This document shows, piece by piece, positions 12,736 through 24,600 of a DNA stretch of 64,000 bases (position 1 is its first letter; each line of letters begins with the position of its first letter). The stretch is from assembly GCA_013398295.1 (NCBI GenBank), contig VZSF01003482.1, positions 62,218 to 126,217 of the forward strand. Direction: 5' to 3'. Below the pieces are notes generated by a model, which was not told where the DNA came from, ran no database searches, and worked only from the letters and a program-made list of their open reading frames with translations. Source of the stretch: Chionis minor (taxonomy: Eukaryota > Chordata > Aves > Charadriiformes > Chionididae). Made by a program: the position numbers and the translations under genes.

Positions 12736-14138
12736 GTATGGCTGTGATTATATTAAAAAGAAAGGAAAGGAAGGACAGGCAGAGGCAGAAAGACAGATGT
12801 GTTCCGTCTTTGTATACCATTTGCCTTAAGATTCAAACTAGAAAGGAAGAAAGAGCTTCTGAAAATCTCTGAGTGATAATTAAAGGTGAAAAGAATAAGA
12901 GCAACATCTAAAGCCTATAATTTACTAAAAGCCAGACTAGGAATTATTTTATAAAACATGCCATGCATTCTTCCTTCTTTCCTGGAGTGAGGTGAACACT
13001 TCTCATTTGAGACCTCTGTAAAGGGCAGGCCGAGAAGGAAGATGTCTTGAAAACATACTTTTGGTGATGGTGGCCTGCTACTCCTAAAATCCTAGCTGTT
13101 AGTGTGTATGCGGGGCCAGAATTCAGCTGTTCCAAGAATAGAAACTTTCTCGAGAAGAGGAATTCATGCATGTTTTATTTTGAGGATCTTGTTTTGTTTT
13201 CACCATACCTCTCCAGTGCCCTTCCAGCAGTGTCACACAGCTGCTGGCAGACAGAAGGGTTGCCTGCAAGGCATTTCCTTGAAGTATCACACAAAGCTTT
13301 TCAGATTAGTTGTTGGTTTGCCTTGAGGAAACTGGGTGCTCCCAGCCAAGCTATTGTCATCCTTATCCCATGGTAGTGAATGCAGAGTGCCAAGCCAAGA
13401 AACACAGTGGTCTTTAACCCACAGGGACTGTGGATAGCCAGCATATATATTAAAGCAAATCTTGTTTTCCTTAAGCAAAAAAGTACTCATTGAAAATAAT
13501 TTGTAATCTATAAAATAGATATATGTATGAAAAAGGTCAGTTAGTAAATGTTTGTCACACAGGAGAAAATAACTACCTCACTGTGAATACTACCTTATAC
13601 TTAAAGCAGAAGAGGCAAAAATAGTACTGATTTATCTAACAGTTTGATTAACTACAGAAAAGCCCATACCTTTATTTTATCTAACTCATCTTGCTATACA
13701 GGAAGTATCATTTCTTATTTAGTGATTTACTTGATTAGTGAGTGTTTCCTTAAGAATGTCCCATTGCACTGTTCAGTAAGATCTCACTTACTGCAGAGAA
13801 AGCCGTGGTGTTCAAACACACTAATATTTAAAGAAGTATTTGTTCACAATAAGCTGCCCTGTAGTCTCCCAACACCATGCCATTCTGTGCATCTGTGTTT
13901 GAAAACTGTACTGTATAGTTCCAGCATGTAGTCTGTAATTACAGTAGTATAAAAGAGTGGTTTACTGTGGATTCAGTACACAATGAAATGTGCTTATTTC
14001 AGAACTGGAAAGAAACATTACAATTATGTCTATTATTATTTTAAGCAAAGGAAAGCTTGAACCATGAAACAAACTACTGATTGATTGGTTGATTGATTGA
14101 TTGATTGATTGATTTCTTGTCCTTGAGAGTTTGTGGGG
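12736..14138. other. Unique noncoding DNA between CR1 and an LTR
   Basis: No gene recognised. A purine-rich stretch at about 12752-12800 follows the CR1. Overlapping plus-strand frames near 13102-13376 have no family resemblance. A TTGA tetranucleotide repeat lies near the right edge and has its own entry. Confidence 0.55.
14078..14113. repeat. TTGA tetranucleotide microsatellite
   Basis: About nine TGAT/TTGA units with one GGTT interruption near 14086. It ends about 25 bases before the LTR at 14139. Confidence 0.85.
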
Positions 14139-14683
14139 TGCTATGGTTTAACCCTAGACAGCAGCTAGGACCTCTTGCTCCACCTCACCCTCTCAGTCCC
14201 CTGAAGGGTAGGGAGAAAAGCAGGGGAAAGGAAGAAAAACCCTCATGGGTTGAGATAAAGACAGCTTAATAGAACAATAATGGAAAATGAAAATAATAAT
14301 TACAATAGCAATAATAATAATAAATTATAACAACAGAACCAATGATAATAGTAAAAGAATATACAAGACACAACTCACCACACAGTGAATTAGTTGCCCA
14401 GCCCAACCCGAGCAGAAATCAAGGATTCTCCCTCCCAAATCCAACCCCCATTTATATGCCAAGCATGACACCTATGGTACAGAATATTCCATTGGCCATT
14501 CTGTTGTTCTGTCTACACTCCTTCCAGTTTCTATGGGAAGCTGAAAAAAGTCCTTGACTAATATAAACATTGCTTAGCAACAACTAAAACAGTATGCATT
14601 ATTGACCTTTCCGTCATACCAAATTTGAAAACACTGAAACCAGTAGAAAGAAAATTAACTTTATCTCAGCTGAAGCCAGGATA
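14139..14683 (-). mobile_element. Solo LTR, avian ERV family, minus orientation
   Basis: Reading the minus strand, the element opens TATCCTGGCTTCAGCTGAG (normally TGTCCTGG), passes AAGTCAAGGAC and a TATA-type box (GCATATAAATG, near 14451-14459), then an AAT-rich zone, the block TGTCTTTATCTCAACCCATG, and closes with GGTTAAACCATAGCA. This order matches a very common bird ERV long terminal repeat. No internal retroviral genes or partner LTR adjoin it, so it is a solo LTR left by recombination. Five-base flanks (TGGGG left, TGGAC right) match only partly, so a target-site duplication is not proven. The first base pair of the usual TGT...ACA ends is mutated, indicating some age. Confidence 0.85.
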
Positions 14684-16891
14684 TGGACCTACAGAGTAAT
14701 GTTTAAAAGTGCTATGCATCTTGCTGTAGATTACAAGTTTTGGACTGGACAAATAAATAATTAAGGGTGTTCATTTGTTAGAAAGGGAGTTAGTCCAATA
14801 GCAGCAATCTACCAAATGGTAACATTTTAAGGTCACATTATTACAGTGACTAAAAAAAACCACAAACAAACAAAACAAAACCCACCCCAAAATCAAAAAA
14901 AAAACCCAACAAAAAACAAGAAACAAAAAAACCCACCACCCAAAAAAACCCCTAAAAAAACTACAACTTGGCACAACCAGGTGTGTTCTTTTTTCAATCA
15001 CTGTAAAGTGCATTTCATTTCAATCGGTTACAGGCTAACCTACCTGGTCTTTGATCTCCCCACTTTGGCACACATTTTGGCAAGTATTTTTTAAAAATCT
15101 TGACCTTATTTGTTAGGAAAAAACCAGTCTCTCAAGCAGGCTTTTGCCAGTAAATCAACTGCAGTGATAATCAGTACAAGTAATCAACCTCTTGGGCAAG
15201 ATTTGTCTGTTTCAATACTAGCAATAAAGTATGTATTGGTCTTAAAAATATTTCATTAAGAACAAGTAAAAGGACGCTGGTGCAATTATATCCTCTCAGT
15301 TTGGTTTGGAAATATTTGAATGAAAAATCAGGACAAAGTTCCTTTGAATGCACATTTTTGAATAAAACAAACTAACAAGGATGCAAGAGGTGTGAAATCA
15401 TAGCCAGCTGCTCAGAAGGCTCTATTCTTCTCACAAATGTCTATTTATAAGGGCAATGTTTACTAAGCATACTGAAAATATATTCCCAAGCCAATGAGGA
15501 GTATAATTAATTCTTACTGATGCCTTTTGAGATATTACATTATTATTAGATTGGAAAATTTGTGACACTTTTGTCCCTTAGTTCCTTTAATTGTGATTTG
15601 CATTGCAAAATCTTATAGCTACAAAGTAACTACTAAGACTTTCTTCAAATAGAAGCCGTTTTACAGTTTTCTTATCCTTAGTGTCTTTTTGGTGCCTCCT
15701 TTTACCTCTTAACTGTGGGAGACCAACACTAGTGGCAGCAGTTGTTGGTGCTTGGCTGAGAAGAGCGCAAGGCTTGTGAGGTACCTGGGGGCATGTTAAA
15801 GGGGTTTCTGGGCCCCGACAGTGGCACTGCTTTCAATCTTTCCACTTCTTTTCCCTCTCAGACACCTTCATTTAAAACTATTTCAATGCAGTCTTGCATG
15901 TTTTGATTGTGCAAGGATTAATTTTGAAAATGTGGCATTTCTGTCATTCGTCTTTTGACATTCTATTATTTTAAGCTATAAATCCTCCCTTGATGCTCAC
16001 AGAAAAACAAAACCACTGTGAATATTAGGAGTTGGATCCAGCTGGGTTGTGGATTCCTTCAAATCCTGTTGACTTAGGACGAACTTCCCAGTAAAATTTC
16101 CATCAAATGTGTTCAGCTGCTTTCAGGATTAGTCTTTAAATGTCTCGTTTGGAGCCTTAAAGGATTTGATTCCAACATGATACAGAACAGTTCACTAACC
16201 TCTATTACTGATCCATGGACATATTTATGTAGATATAAAACTGAGTGGCACTTTGAAAAGATGTTCCCAGATCAGGCTAGCTTTTCAAATGTTACTTCTC
16301 TCTCATACCTGCACAATTCCAGAATACACCATCTTCTCCACTGATATGAAAGGGGGCTTCATTAGTGTACCAGTTAAAGGTAATTTTAGCCATGAAAATC
16401 CTCTCTTCCTACTGTGCAGAAGAAAAATCTCTCTATGGAGCTAGGATAAAATAAAAACATGACAAGTTTCTGTTTTTCACTGCACTAAGAAGTGATGAAA
16501 ATCTTGAGGCTTAGCTAGAGAAATCATTATTAGAGGAATTATGCATCTCATTCATTTATATAGTAGTTACTTTTATGTATAAAGTAGTATATTTTTCACA
16601 TGTACAACTGGCAACAGTTCTTTAAGACAGTCTACTTGCTTCTTGTAACCAATGAGAAAGAAATCAGGGTGTAGTTTGAACCTATCTGGGAAAGGGAAAG
16701 ATTAATGTGAGAAAATAACTGTTCACTCTGACCTTGGAAGCCTAATAGTAGACATGGCCACATTTCTTTGAAAGTTGGTTTGGAAATGCTCTGAAGTAAA
16801 GGAAAAAACCCCTATTTCATAGTCATGTAGCCAAAACAGAGGTCTGTAAGATCTCTAAATTGTAAATGTGCAAATCAAGGTACAAAAAATA
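14684..16891. other. Unique noncoding DNA
   Basis: No gene or mobile element recognised. It contains an A/C-rich simple tract at 14852-14965 and a short GC-richer patch at about 15716-15830 that I could not match to any family. Confidence 0.55.
14852..14965. repeat. A/C-rich low-complexity tract
   Basis: About 110 bases made almost only of A and C (runs of A split by C, CC and CCC). It creates long but meaningless frames rich in K, N, P and Q on the plus strand and F, L, V, W on the minus strand. Confidence 0.8.
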
Positions 16892-17384
16892 TTATATCAC
16901 CTTGGACACAAACACGGGAATACTAAACCAATGAACTAATGTTCTTTGTAGCATTGTGATAGCACAGCCAATACAACATAAAATGATTTTACCTAAGCAT
17001 GTGAGCAATATGACCACCAAAACGCAAGCAAGTGACAGGATTGCACGATAAAGAACAAGGGAAGTACAAGGGACTGCAAATATCTTGGACATCCTGCCAG
17101 ACACACAAGAAGGCTGAGGAGCAGAACCAAGAACAAGGAAAACGGCAGAAGGAGCAGTGGAGATATCACTTTTGAAAGGAAAAAAGAGCATAAAACACTG
17201 ACAATGACCAAAGAAAGTTGTAGAAGAGACAGTCCACTTCTCATTTCTCTTATCAAAGACCTCTGAAACCTGATCAACTTGGTCGTGGAGACTGATGATG
17301 ATTAAGGATCATAGTTTTCTGCAGTAATTGCACAGCATCAACTCCCTGGCTTTGAATAGTCACAATTGGTTTAGGGTGTGGTTG
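16892..17384 (-). other. Unrecognised coding-like patch, broken
   Basis: Two minus-strand frames abut with a one-base offset. The upstream one (17384 to 17277) includes GVDAVQLLQKTMILN. The downstream one is open from 17308 to 16892 (138 codons) and begins SLHDQVDQVSEVFDKRNEKW, a segment with heptad-like hydrophobic spacing. Later it has a strongly hydrophobic stretch, LACVLVVILLTCLGKIILCC, that could span a membrane, then TMLQR and a stop. The only early ATG (17191) has a poor context, with T at position -3. Coiled coil followed by a membrane segment is plausible protein architecture, but I recognise no family. It could be a decayed exon or retroelement remnant, or chance in AT-rich DNA. Function is not inferred. 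Confidence 0.3.
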
Positions 17385-18326
17385 CTAAAGACTAACAGGT
17401 TTTTGTATGTAGTGAATATACAGGGTTAACGGTTAATAATGCGTGAGACCTATTTGTTAGTATGAAATATGTTAACAAATCAGTTTAGCCAAGTCTTGCT
17501 GTAAAGTCTGAAAGCGGTCTGCTCTGTTAGAATTAGAAACAATCCCACAGGAGTAGTCTAATTCAGTAATATACAGATAGATACACATGTGCACGTACCT
17601 GGACACACGCAGTTGCAGCAGTCCTGTTCCTCGAACTGTTTGAGATGGGGCTGTTGTAACACACAGTCAAAAAAACCCTGAAGTCAGTTTTAGCACCACT
17701 GTGGTAGAACCAACCTTTAACCTTTTCAGAGACTTGACTTCTCTATCACATTTTTATTTAGAGATAAAAAAGAAAAACATTTTTCTGATTATAGTTCTGA
17801 GCCAAATTTCATTAGCCGTATTTTCCTATTGGGATTAATCACTACCAACCTACATAATAATTTCTTCTTCCTCTGCTCTTTTAGAAGTTTATCTCAGTAA
17901 ATCCCTGGATTTTTTAATTTTATGCTAATGATAAATTCAGAAATACATCTACAGGAATGTATACTGCACTTGTAGTTTACACTGTTGAATCAGAAGTAGG
18001 GACATTCTAAGGTATCAATGGATTCCTTCTACTCAAACTGTGAAAGAATGAATATTTTGCCTTTTCAGGGCTTTTTTTATGAAAATTATGGAATACAAAA
18101 CATAAAAAGCTAGTTAGCAGCTCCTATGAGGAATAGTTATCATATTTAAAATATTTCAAAGATTTTGCATCATCCTTCCCACTCTTACTTCCCTAGCAGA
18201 TGAGTGATACTAAAATAAAATACTGAATATAAAATATTTACATGGCATTATGCCTTTCTAAAAGGCAAATTAGTACAACTCCTAGCTTTGTAAAAACATC
18301 TCTTAAAGAAGTCTAGGAAATTTATT

Positions 18327-18632
18327 ATGCATCAGATGTTTTCTTGCTGCAAACATCTGCGGAAAAATCATACCAAAAAACAATTACTTTTTTCACTCCC
18401 AAATATAGGAAAACCTAGTCAGTTGAGGACATTAGAACCAACTACAGCAGCCAATGCCTGGAAAATTATGAATTCAGTTTCCCCAAGCTTAGACATAGAT
18501 TTTCAAAATGATGTCTTATATAATGATGTGAAGAGAAATAAAGAAGTTTTGTATGTTTGCTATAGAAGCATGCTTTCAATGGATTTCCCTCCACAACACA
18601 AAGTAGGATTTCCCTCTGGCAACAGAAAGTAG
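18327..18632 (+). CDS. Hypothetical 101-codon ATG open frame
   Basis: One of the few frames of this length outside CR1 that starts with a true ATG. The product is hydrophilic with K/N-rich and S/P-containing stretches, and has no motif, signal peptide or membrane segment I can name. The end of the frame contains a short direct repeat at DNA level (AAAGTAGGATTT, twice). No promoter, splice signals or neighbouring gene support it. A frame of this size is expected by chance in 64 kb, so it is listed only for completeness. Confidence 0.1.
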   Translation: MHQMFSCCKHLRKNHTKKQLLFSLPNIGKPSQLRTLEPTTAANAWKIMNSVSPSLDIDFQNDVLYNDVKRNKEVLYVCYRSMLSMDFPPQHKVGFPSGNRK

Positions 18633-21600
18633 GATTTTTTACCATATTGTCTTGCGAATTGCCTTCTATTAACTTCCTTATAAAGATACAGTCTTTTGAC
18701 TACTTAGACTTATTTACAGCATGAAACAAAACCATGCAGTCTATTAATTTTTAGCAAGGTGCTAAACTTGGTCTCCAGCTATAGACATCCATCATCAGAG
18801 AAATGTTTAACTGGATCTGTTTTACAACTCAGACATCTTTATTTAGTTTATCAGCAGGATTCAGATGGCCTGCTACAAATACCATAGCAGGCAGAAACAT
18901 TGCTCTGAAAGTGGTGTTGTTAAGCTATCTACTAAACTTTAGAGCTGACATAACAAAGTAAAACCTGAAAGAAGCCTCTAAAAGTTACTTCTGCATTTTA
19001 ATCATTCTTCTTGGGAAGCAGCTGCAGATGTAAAATGCTGAAGTGCTGTATCTGTGATTCTGTGATCTGTAACCTGGGTCAGCCGTCTGAGATAAAACAA
19101 TTTCCCACAGCGAGCACTAACTTCAGAACCACTACAGCTTCATTTCAGTCTCTGTAAATCTATTCTCTATGAGCCTGATGCATTAGTAATACATCTTATC
19201 TTAATTCTGGGCAGCAGAATTTGCACTACAATCGCTTCATGTAAAAGCTCCAGGTATGGTGCAGCCATTCATTTGTTGCTTGTGAACTGAAAAGAATAAC
19301 ACAAAACCCTCTCTTACTCCCCCACAAACTGCCCTTTCTAAATTATTTTTTCCTACTAAAAGTGAAATAATTTCTAAACCCTTGAGGTTTGAAAATCCTT
19401 TAGAACATAGTTTTAGTCACCCTTTCCTCCCATCTAAACTAATATCTTCAGAAAGCTAAACCACTGAATTATAACCAGTGTTGTGTGAGATGCATGAAGA
19501 ATTCTGTGAGCATCACTAGGTTGCTATGTATACACTCTGTGAAGTTCATCTTACCACCACTGTATGACCACACATGTGATCTCAGTGAGTTGGTGTATAT
19601 TCTCTGAAGACTTGCTCTCTCCTTGCTTTTTTCCAAGACATTTTCCTTTTATGGTGACTGGACTTCTGACTTACAGGGTTGATAGGGGCTGCAGTATTTT
19701 GCACATCTTATCTTGAAGATTAACCTTCAAACATAACATAAATGCAAGTCATTCATAAATCACTACATTTCCTCGTTCCTTCTTTCCTGTTTTGCCAGAA
19801 AGTAATACAAATCTACTGTTGTCAATTTCTGGAAACAAGAAGATCCTGATACAGAACTTGATAATAAAGCAGAAAAAATATTCTTCTTTACAATAACACA
19901 ATGGATTTAATTTTGGTTTTAAATCAGCTTTTTCTTCCTTGAATATACCAACATTACAGAAGTTTGAAGATAAAACCGTTTCTTCTATGTGGTTTGGGAG
20001 GATTCTGGGGGGTTGAACTGTGGGGTTTTTTCATTTGGAAGGGTATGCTTGGCTTTGCTTGATAAGATGGGTGGGTTTGGGCCATATCATAGTGCAAAAA
20101 ATGGTACCTCAGTGGCAAAATAACATCACATACTCATATTGCAGAGCACAGCTTGTGACCTGTAATCATCAGTTCTCAGTTGGAAGCCCACATCAGTTTG
20201 ACAAATAGTTTTCTTTGTTTGTTGGTTTATTTCTTCTTTTGTGCTGTTTTGTGTGGTTAAGAAAAGACTTACAGAGTAATTATTCATCACAACACTTTCA
20301 TTTCATGCACAGTTCACCACTTAGGCTACTGGCAGACTTCCTGACCTCTGCTGTACTGAGCCCTGAGGCTGAGGAAGCACTTGACAGAATTTCTTCTGAC
20401 AATCTAGGAATATCAATGTCAATTTTTGTAAAGAAGGCATGTCAATTAACATAGATACTTATATTCAAAAATATATATGAAAAAGACAAACCCAGCCTGA
20501 AGTTGCAAGCCACAGTCTATTCATTTTGAAGCTCCTAATATAAATCACATCTTTCCAGATGGTGCTTTCTCTCCTGAAACTGTACCGCTCCTGTGTGCCA
20601 ATTCCATCATTTAGAATACACGGTGGACCTGGATCTTCAGCTTTTTCTCTAAGGCGAGACACATAACTACAGCTAACAAATACAGAATAACCAACCAAGC
20701 GATCTTCCTTTTACTAATACTGCCTCTGTCATCACCCATTAGCTATTCTTTTCTTCATTATTTTTTCTTCAAATTTTTGCATCATCTGCAATAACTGCAA
20801 CATTTGAATTAATAGTAGATTTTTACTTACAATACAACATTACCCATTTTTTCCATGGAGAAATTTGAATTTGAACCAGTCAGCTAAGGAAAATACAGTA
20901 AAGTGGGTGAGAGGCCATGCAAAATATTACCATTTCTCTTTTGTAGATATTTTCTATACTTCCAATAAGGGGAGTTCAATGGGTGCATAGCTACAGAAGA
21001 ACAGGTAAAGGACAGCAGATCTTCCCTTCAGATTCCTTGCCTCTCTGCCTAATCAGCCCTTCCCTCATCATTTAGGGTCACCATTTTCACACCGAAGAGC
21101 AGAGAATGAACAGGTGTTACACCACAGCTGTTGACCACCAAAGAGGAAAAAAGGCATAAGAAAAAAGAAATTGTTAATGTTATAACTTATAACACTTCTC
21201 ATACATTTTTATATTCCTTCTAAGCAGATACCAACAACAGCATCTTTACTCTTGGAGTAATTTTTCAATGTCTGGCAATGTCAGTTCAATTTTATTACGT
21301 TCAATCAAGGCAACAAACTTCAGAATTTCACTTCTGCTATAAATCTAAACGCTAGGATTTGTTTCATTCTTGGAACTGTCGTAGACAATGATAATAAGAA
21401 AACATTCATTAGCTAAGAATAAAGAAATAAAGTAAATGCTTCCATTCTGTATTTTTATCACTTTCTTTGGATTTCTTTCTTTCATTGGTGTTTATCTTTC
21501 CAGCTGTGAGCAGGAAAGGTAAATTGTCATGAGGTTGGCTTTAATAAAATACATATGTATAAACAAATGTTACATGCTAAAGAGAAGGATTAAATTGCTA

Positions 21601-24600
21601 CAACTTCAGGCACAAATTAACCTCAAATATATATCCCTTTTTCTGTGACAGTAATGATTACTGGGTCAAACACAGAGTTGCTCAGTGCAGGACTGAAACA
21701 AAATGTAGAAAACATAGGAAAGCAGGATGTTAGCTCTGCTAATAGCTCTGTGAACTGTTGCTACCTGATGCCCACTGGGTCTTGAAGTCAGCCCAACTTG
21801 CCAAATCTCAGAAGCTCTTTGACCTCACCTCCAGCAGGAGAGGTGAGACACCCAGAGGGAGAGTGGTGAATGAACCTTTCTATATATGCCTTAAAAGGAT
21901 GCATCTGTGGAAGTCCAATTTATCTTCCAAAATGCAGACATTTCTTACAGTATTGCATGAGAAGTTTGTTTGTGTTTATTCTTTTGGAAAGTGTAAGGAT
22001 TTGGAGAGAAAAATATAAACAGAGCACTGAAACATAATGTTATGTAGGTTTTAATAACATTTATTATTAATCTTGGGTTTTTTCCCCAAGGGAAATGGAG
22101 AGAAACCAGATGGCTAGTAACACTACGATAAACATACAGCAAGCTCTTCTGCAGCAAAACAAACACCCTAAGAGTGAATGCCAAACTGTTAGCCAATGTT
22201 CTAAACTGTAATCTAATGTGTAATCTAATTGGTAGGCAAGCATTATAAATGTAATTAAGACAATCCCTCTCAGCATGTTGTCATTATTTTCGTTCAGTCA
22301 GCCATTTATAGAGTTCTGTCTTCCTGAATAGAAAGAGAAAGTGCTGAAACGTAGTTTAAAATACTGTCATTCCAGAACTTGAATGACAAAAAAATGTTGT
22401 CAGCAAGAATTAAAAAGTTATTGAGTATAATTTTAATGTTTTTATTGGATTTTTTTATGAGCTGACAAGATTGTTCAGCTCATCTCCTCCCTTGTTCCAA
22501 TTTTTCAAATGTTTTTGGACTAACATTGAAGTTCTAATCATACTTTTTATTTAAGGGATATTTTAGACACATACTTTCCACTAACCCCCCTCAATTTGAA
22601 ATTAAATTTGCATAACTTGTGTGTTAAACAAAATTCTTCTGGATTGCTTTCTTTTATTATTTCTGTTGAAAATGAGATAGGAGTCCTTTGTTTTTATCTA
22701 AGTTTGGCTTTTCAGTGAAGATATTTGTGGCCTAAGAATGGGTAGATTATTGCAGTGGCATTATCTTTTTGTTTCAAAATATTTATTTCATACCTCTAAA
22801 CCAGTCATAAATCATAAAACATAGGATTAAACTGAACAAAAGCAAAACCAAGCACGTAAAAGGAAATAAGTGTCTCAAGTGAAACAAAAAGTAAAACCCC
22901 TTTATTTTCCTGGTCTAGGCAAAATATTATTTATTAAGGCTAAAAAATAATTTTAAAAACTCAACTCAAATTCCTAGTCCAGAAAAAATGTTGTTTATTC
23001 AGGCTTATGAAAAAACCCCCTGTTTCTGGTAAAAACTTTTTCTGCAACTCCATATGAGATACAAGAATGAAGGTCTTATAAATGCATATGAATGTCAACA
23101 TCTCGAGTATACATAATCCATTCAATTTCTTGACCTTCAGTAAACTCAAGAACATCCCTTCTGAAGTTTCCTACTTCATCTAATCTCAATAATCAGAAGT
23201 GTGCATTGCCCATCATGGAAAAACTCAAGTGCTCCTTCACCCTCTTTGTTATATAGTGTGTTTTGTTCTACATTTCCAAAAACTCTTTTTCTGGAGCCTT
23301 TTTAACATTCATTGAACTGTACATATTCTATTTCTTTTCTTTCCTCAGTCTGACACCAATGTAAACTTTTTGTAAATTAATTGACTATGTGCTGATGTGT
23401 ACTAAATAAGCCATAGCTTGAACTAGTTATCAAAATTGCCCATTACTTTCTTGATATTAGGGTAGAAGTGGATTTTGAGAAAAATTGCAAAGGAACAGAA
23501 GTATCTTTATAGAGTTTCTACATAACTTCTAAAATTCACTGAGTCTGGTAAAATTATCCAATATTCTGTCATGCATGGCAATTAGGTATATACAGTTACA
23601 CAGATAAATAGCCAAACTTTTAGCTGTCCTTTTGAAATGCAGGTTTAAGGGTATTAAGGGAATTCTGCTCAGTTCAACTGAATTAATGACCTCATTGAAG
23701 TTAGTAACATAAAATTCACTTCATTACAAAGATATTGAACAAATTTGCTGGCAAAGGATTTCTAGTCTCATTGGTAGAGATCTCTACCTTCCATTGAGAA
23801 ATACTGAGATTATATCTCATACCAAAATAGTTATAACTACATTCCATATCCAGAAATTGATTCAACTATTCTTGAAATGGAACTAAGATCATACAAATCT
23901 ATTAGCTTTTTCAGCTAATCTGTATAGTGTTTCTATTTTGCAATCAAGACATGTCTTGATCGCACCCAAATGGTTCATCCCTTAAAAATGAATCAAACTG
24001 TCCAGGAGATAAAACCCAAGTAAGGACAGTCAGGTGTTTATACACATGCACACATGCACACCCCTGCAAAATCATCTTGCTGCACACATTCCCCGGGCAA
24101 CACCTTGTGTGAAACTAGAGTAGCTGTAGAAAAAGCCACACTAGGGCTTTCCTGTGAAATGCCAATCCTAAGGCTCTGAAGCCATTAAAAGATGACTTGG
24201 AGCTGCCCTTAAGCAAAATTCTAACAGAGCTAAAGTTTTATCCGAGTTTTACCAGAGATATACTTGGAGGGGAGGGGGAATTAAGATTCAGAGAGGACAA
24301 GATTGTCCCACAGCTGTTTCGGCTCTTCCATTGAAAATCTGGTAATTTGTCTCAATATTTTTAAACATTTCTTTCCAAACTTTTCATATTAGTCCCACAA
24401 AATAGCTCACACATTTTAAATCCCTTTTTCCTCCCAGACTCAGGTCCCTTAAGCTTCTTTTCATTGTCCTCAGTCCCGTCACTTTTACAGCCATTTAGTT
24501 TCTCTCCTCCTAATTAAATTCCACTTTATATCCAAGGCAGGGAGTGGAAGGGGTGGGAAAGGAAAACATTGTCATATTAAGGTAATATGCAATGTATACT

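Noticed and set aside
14139..14683. Target-site duplication for the 14.1 kb LTR
   Set aside because: Flanks TGGGG and TGGAC agree at only three of five bases.
24040..24062. Short repeated ACACATGC units, considered as a CRISPR-like or tandem array
   Set aside because: Only two to three short units with no spacers; simple CA-rich sequence in a vertebrate genome.
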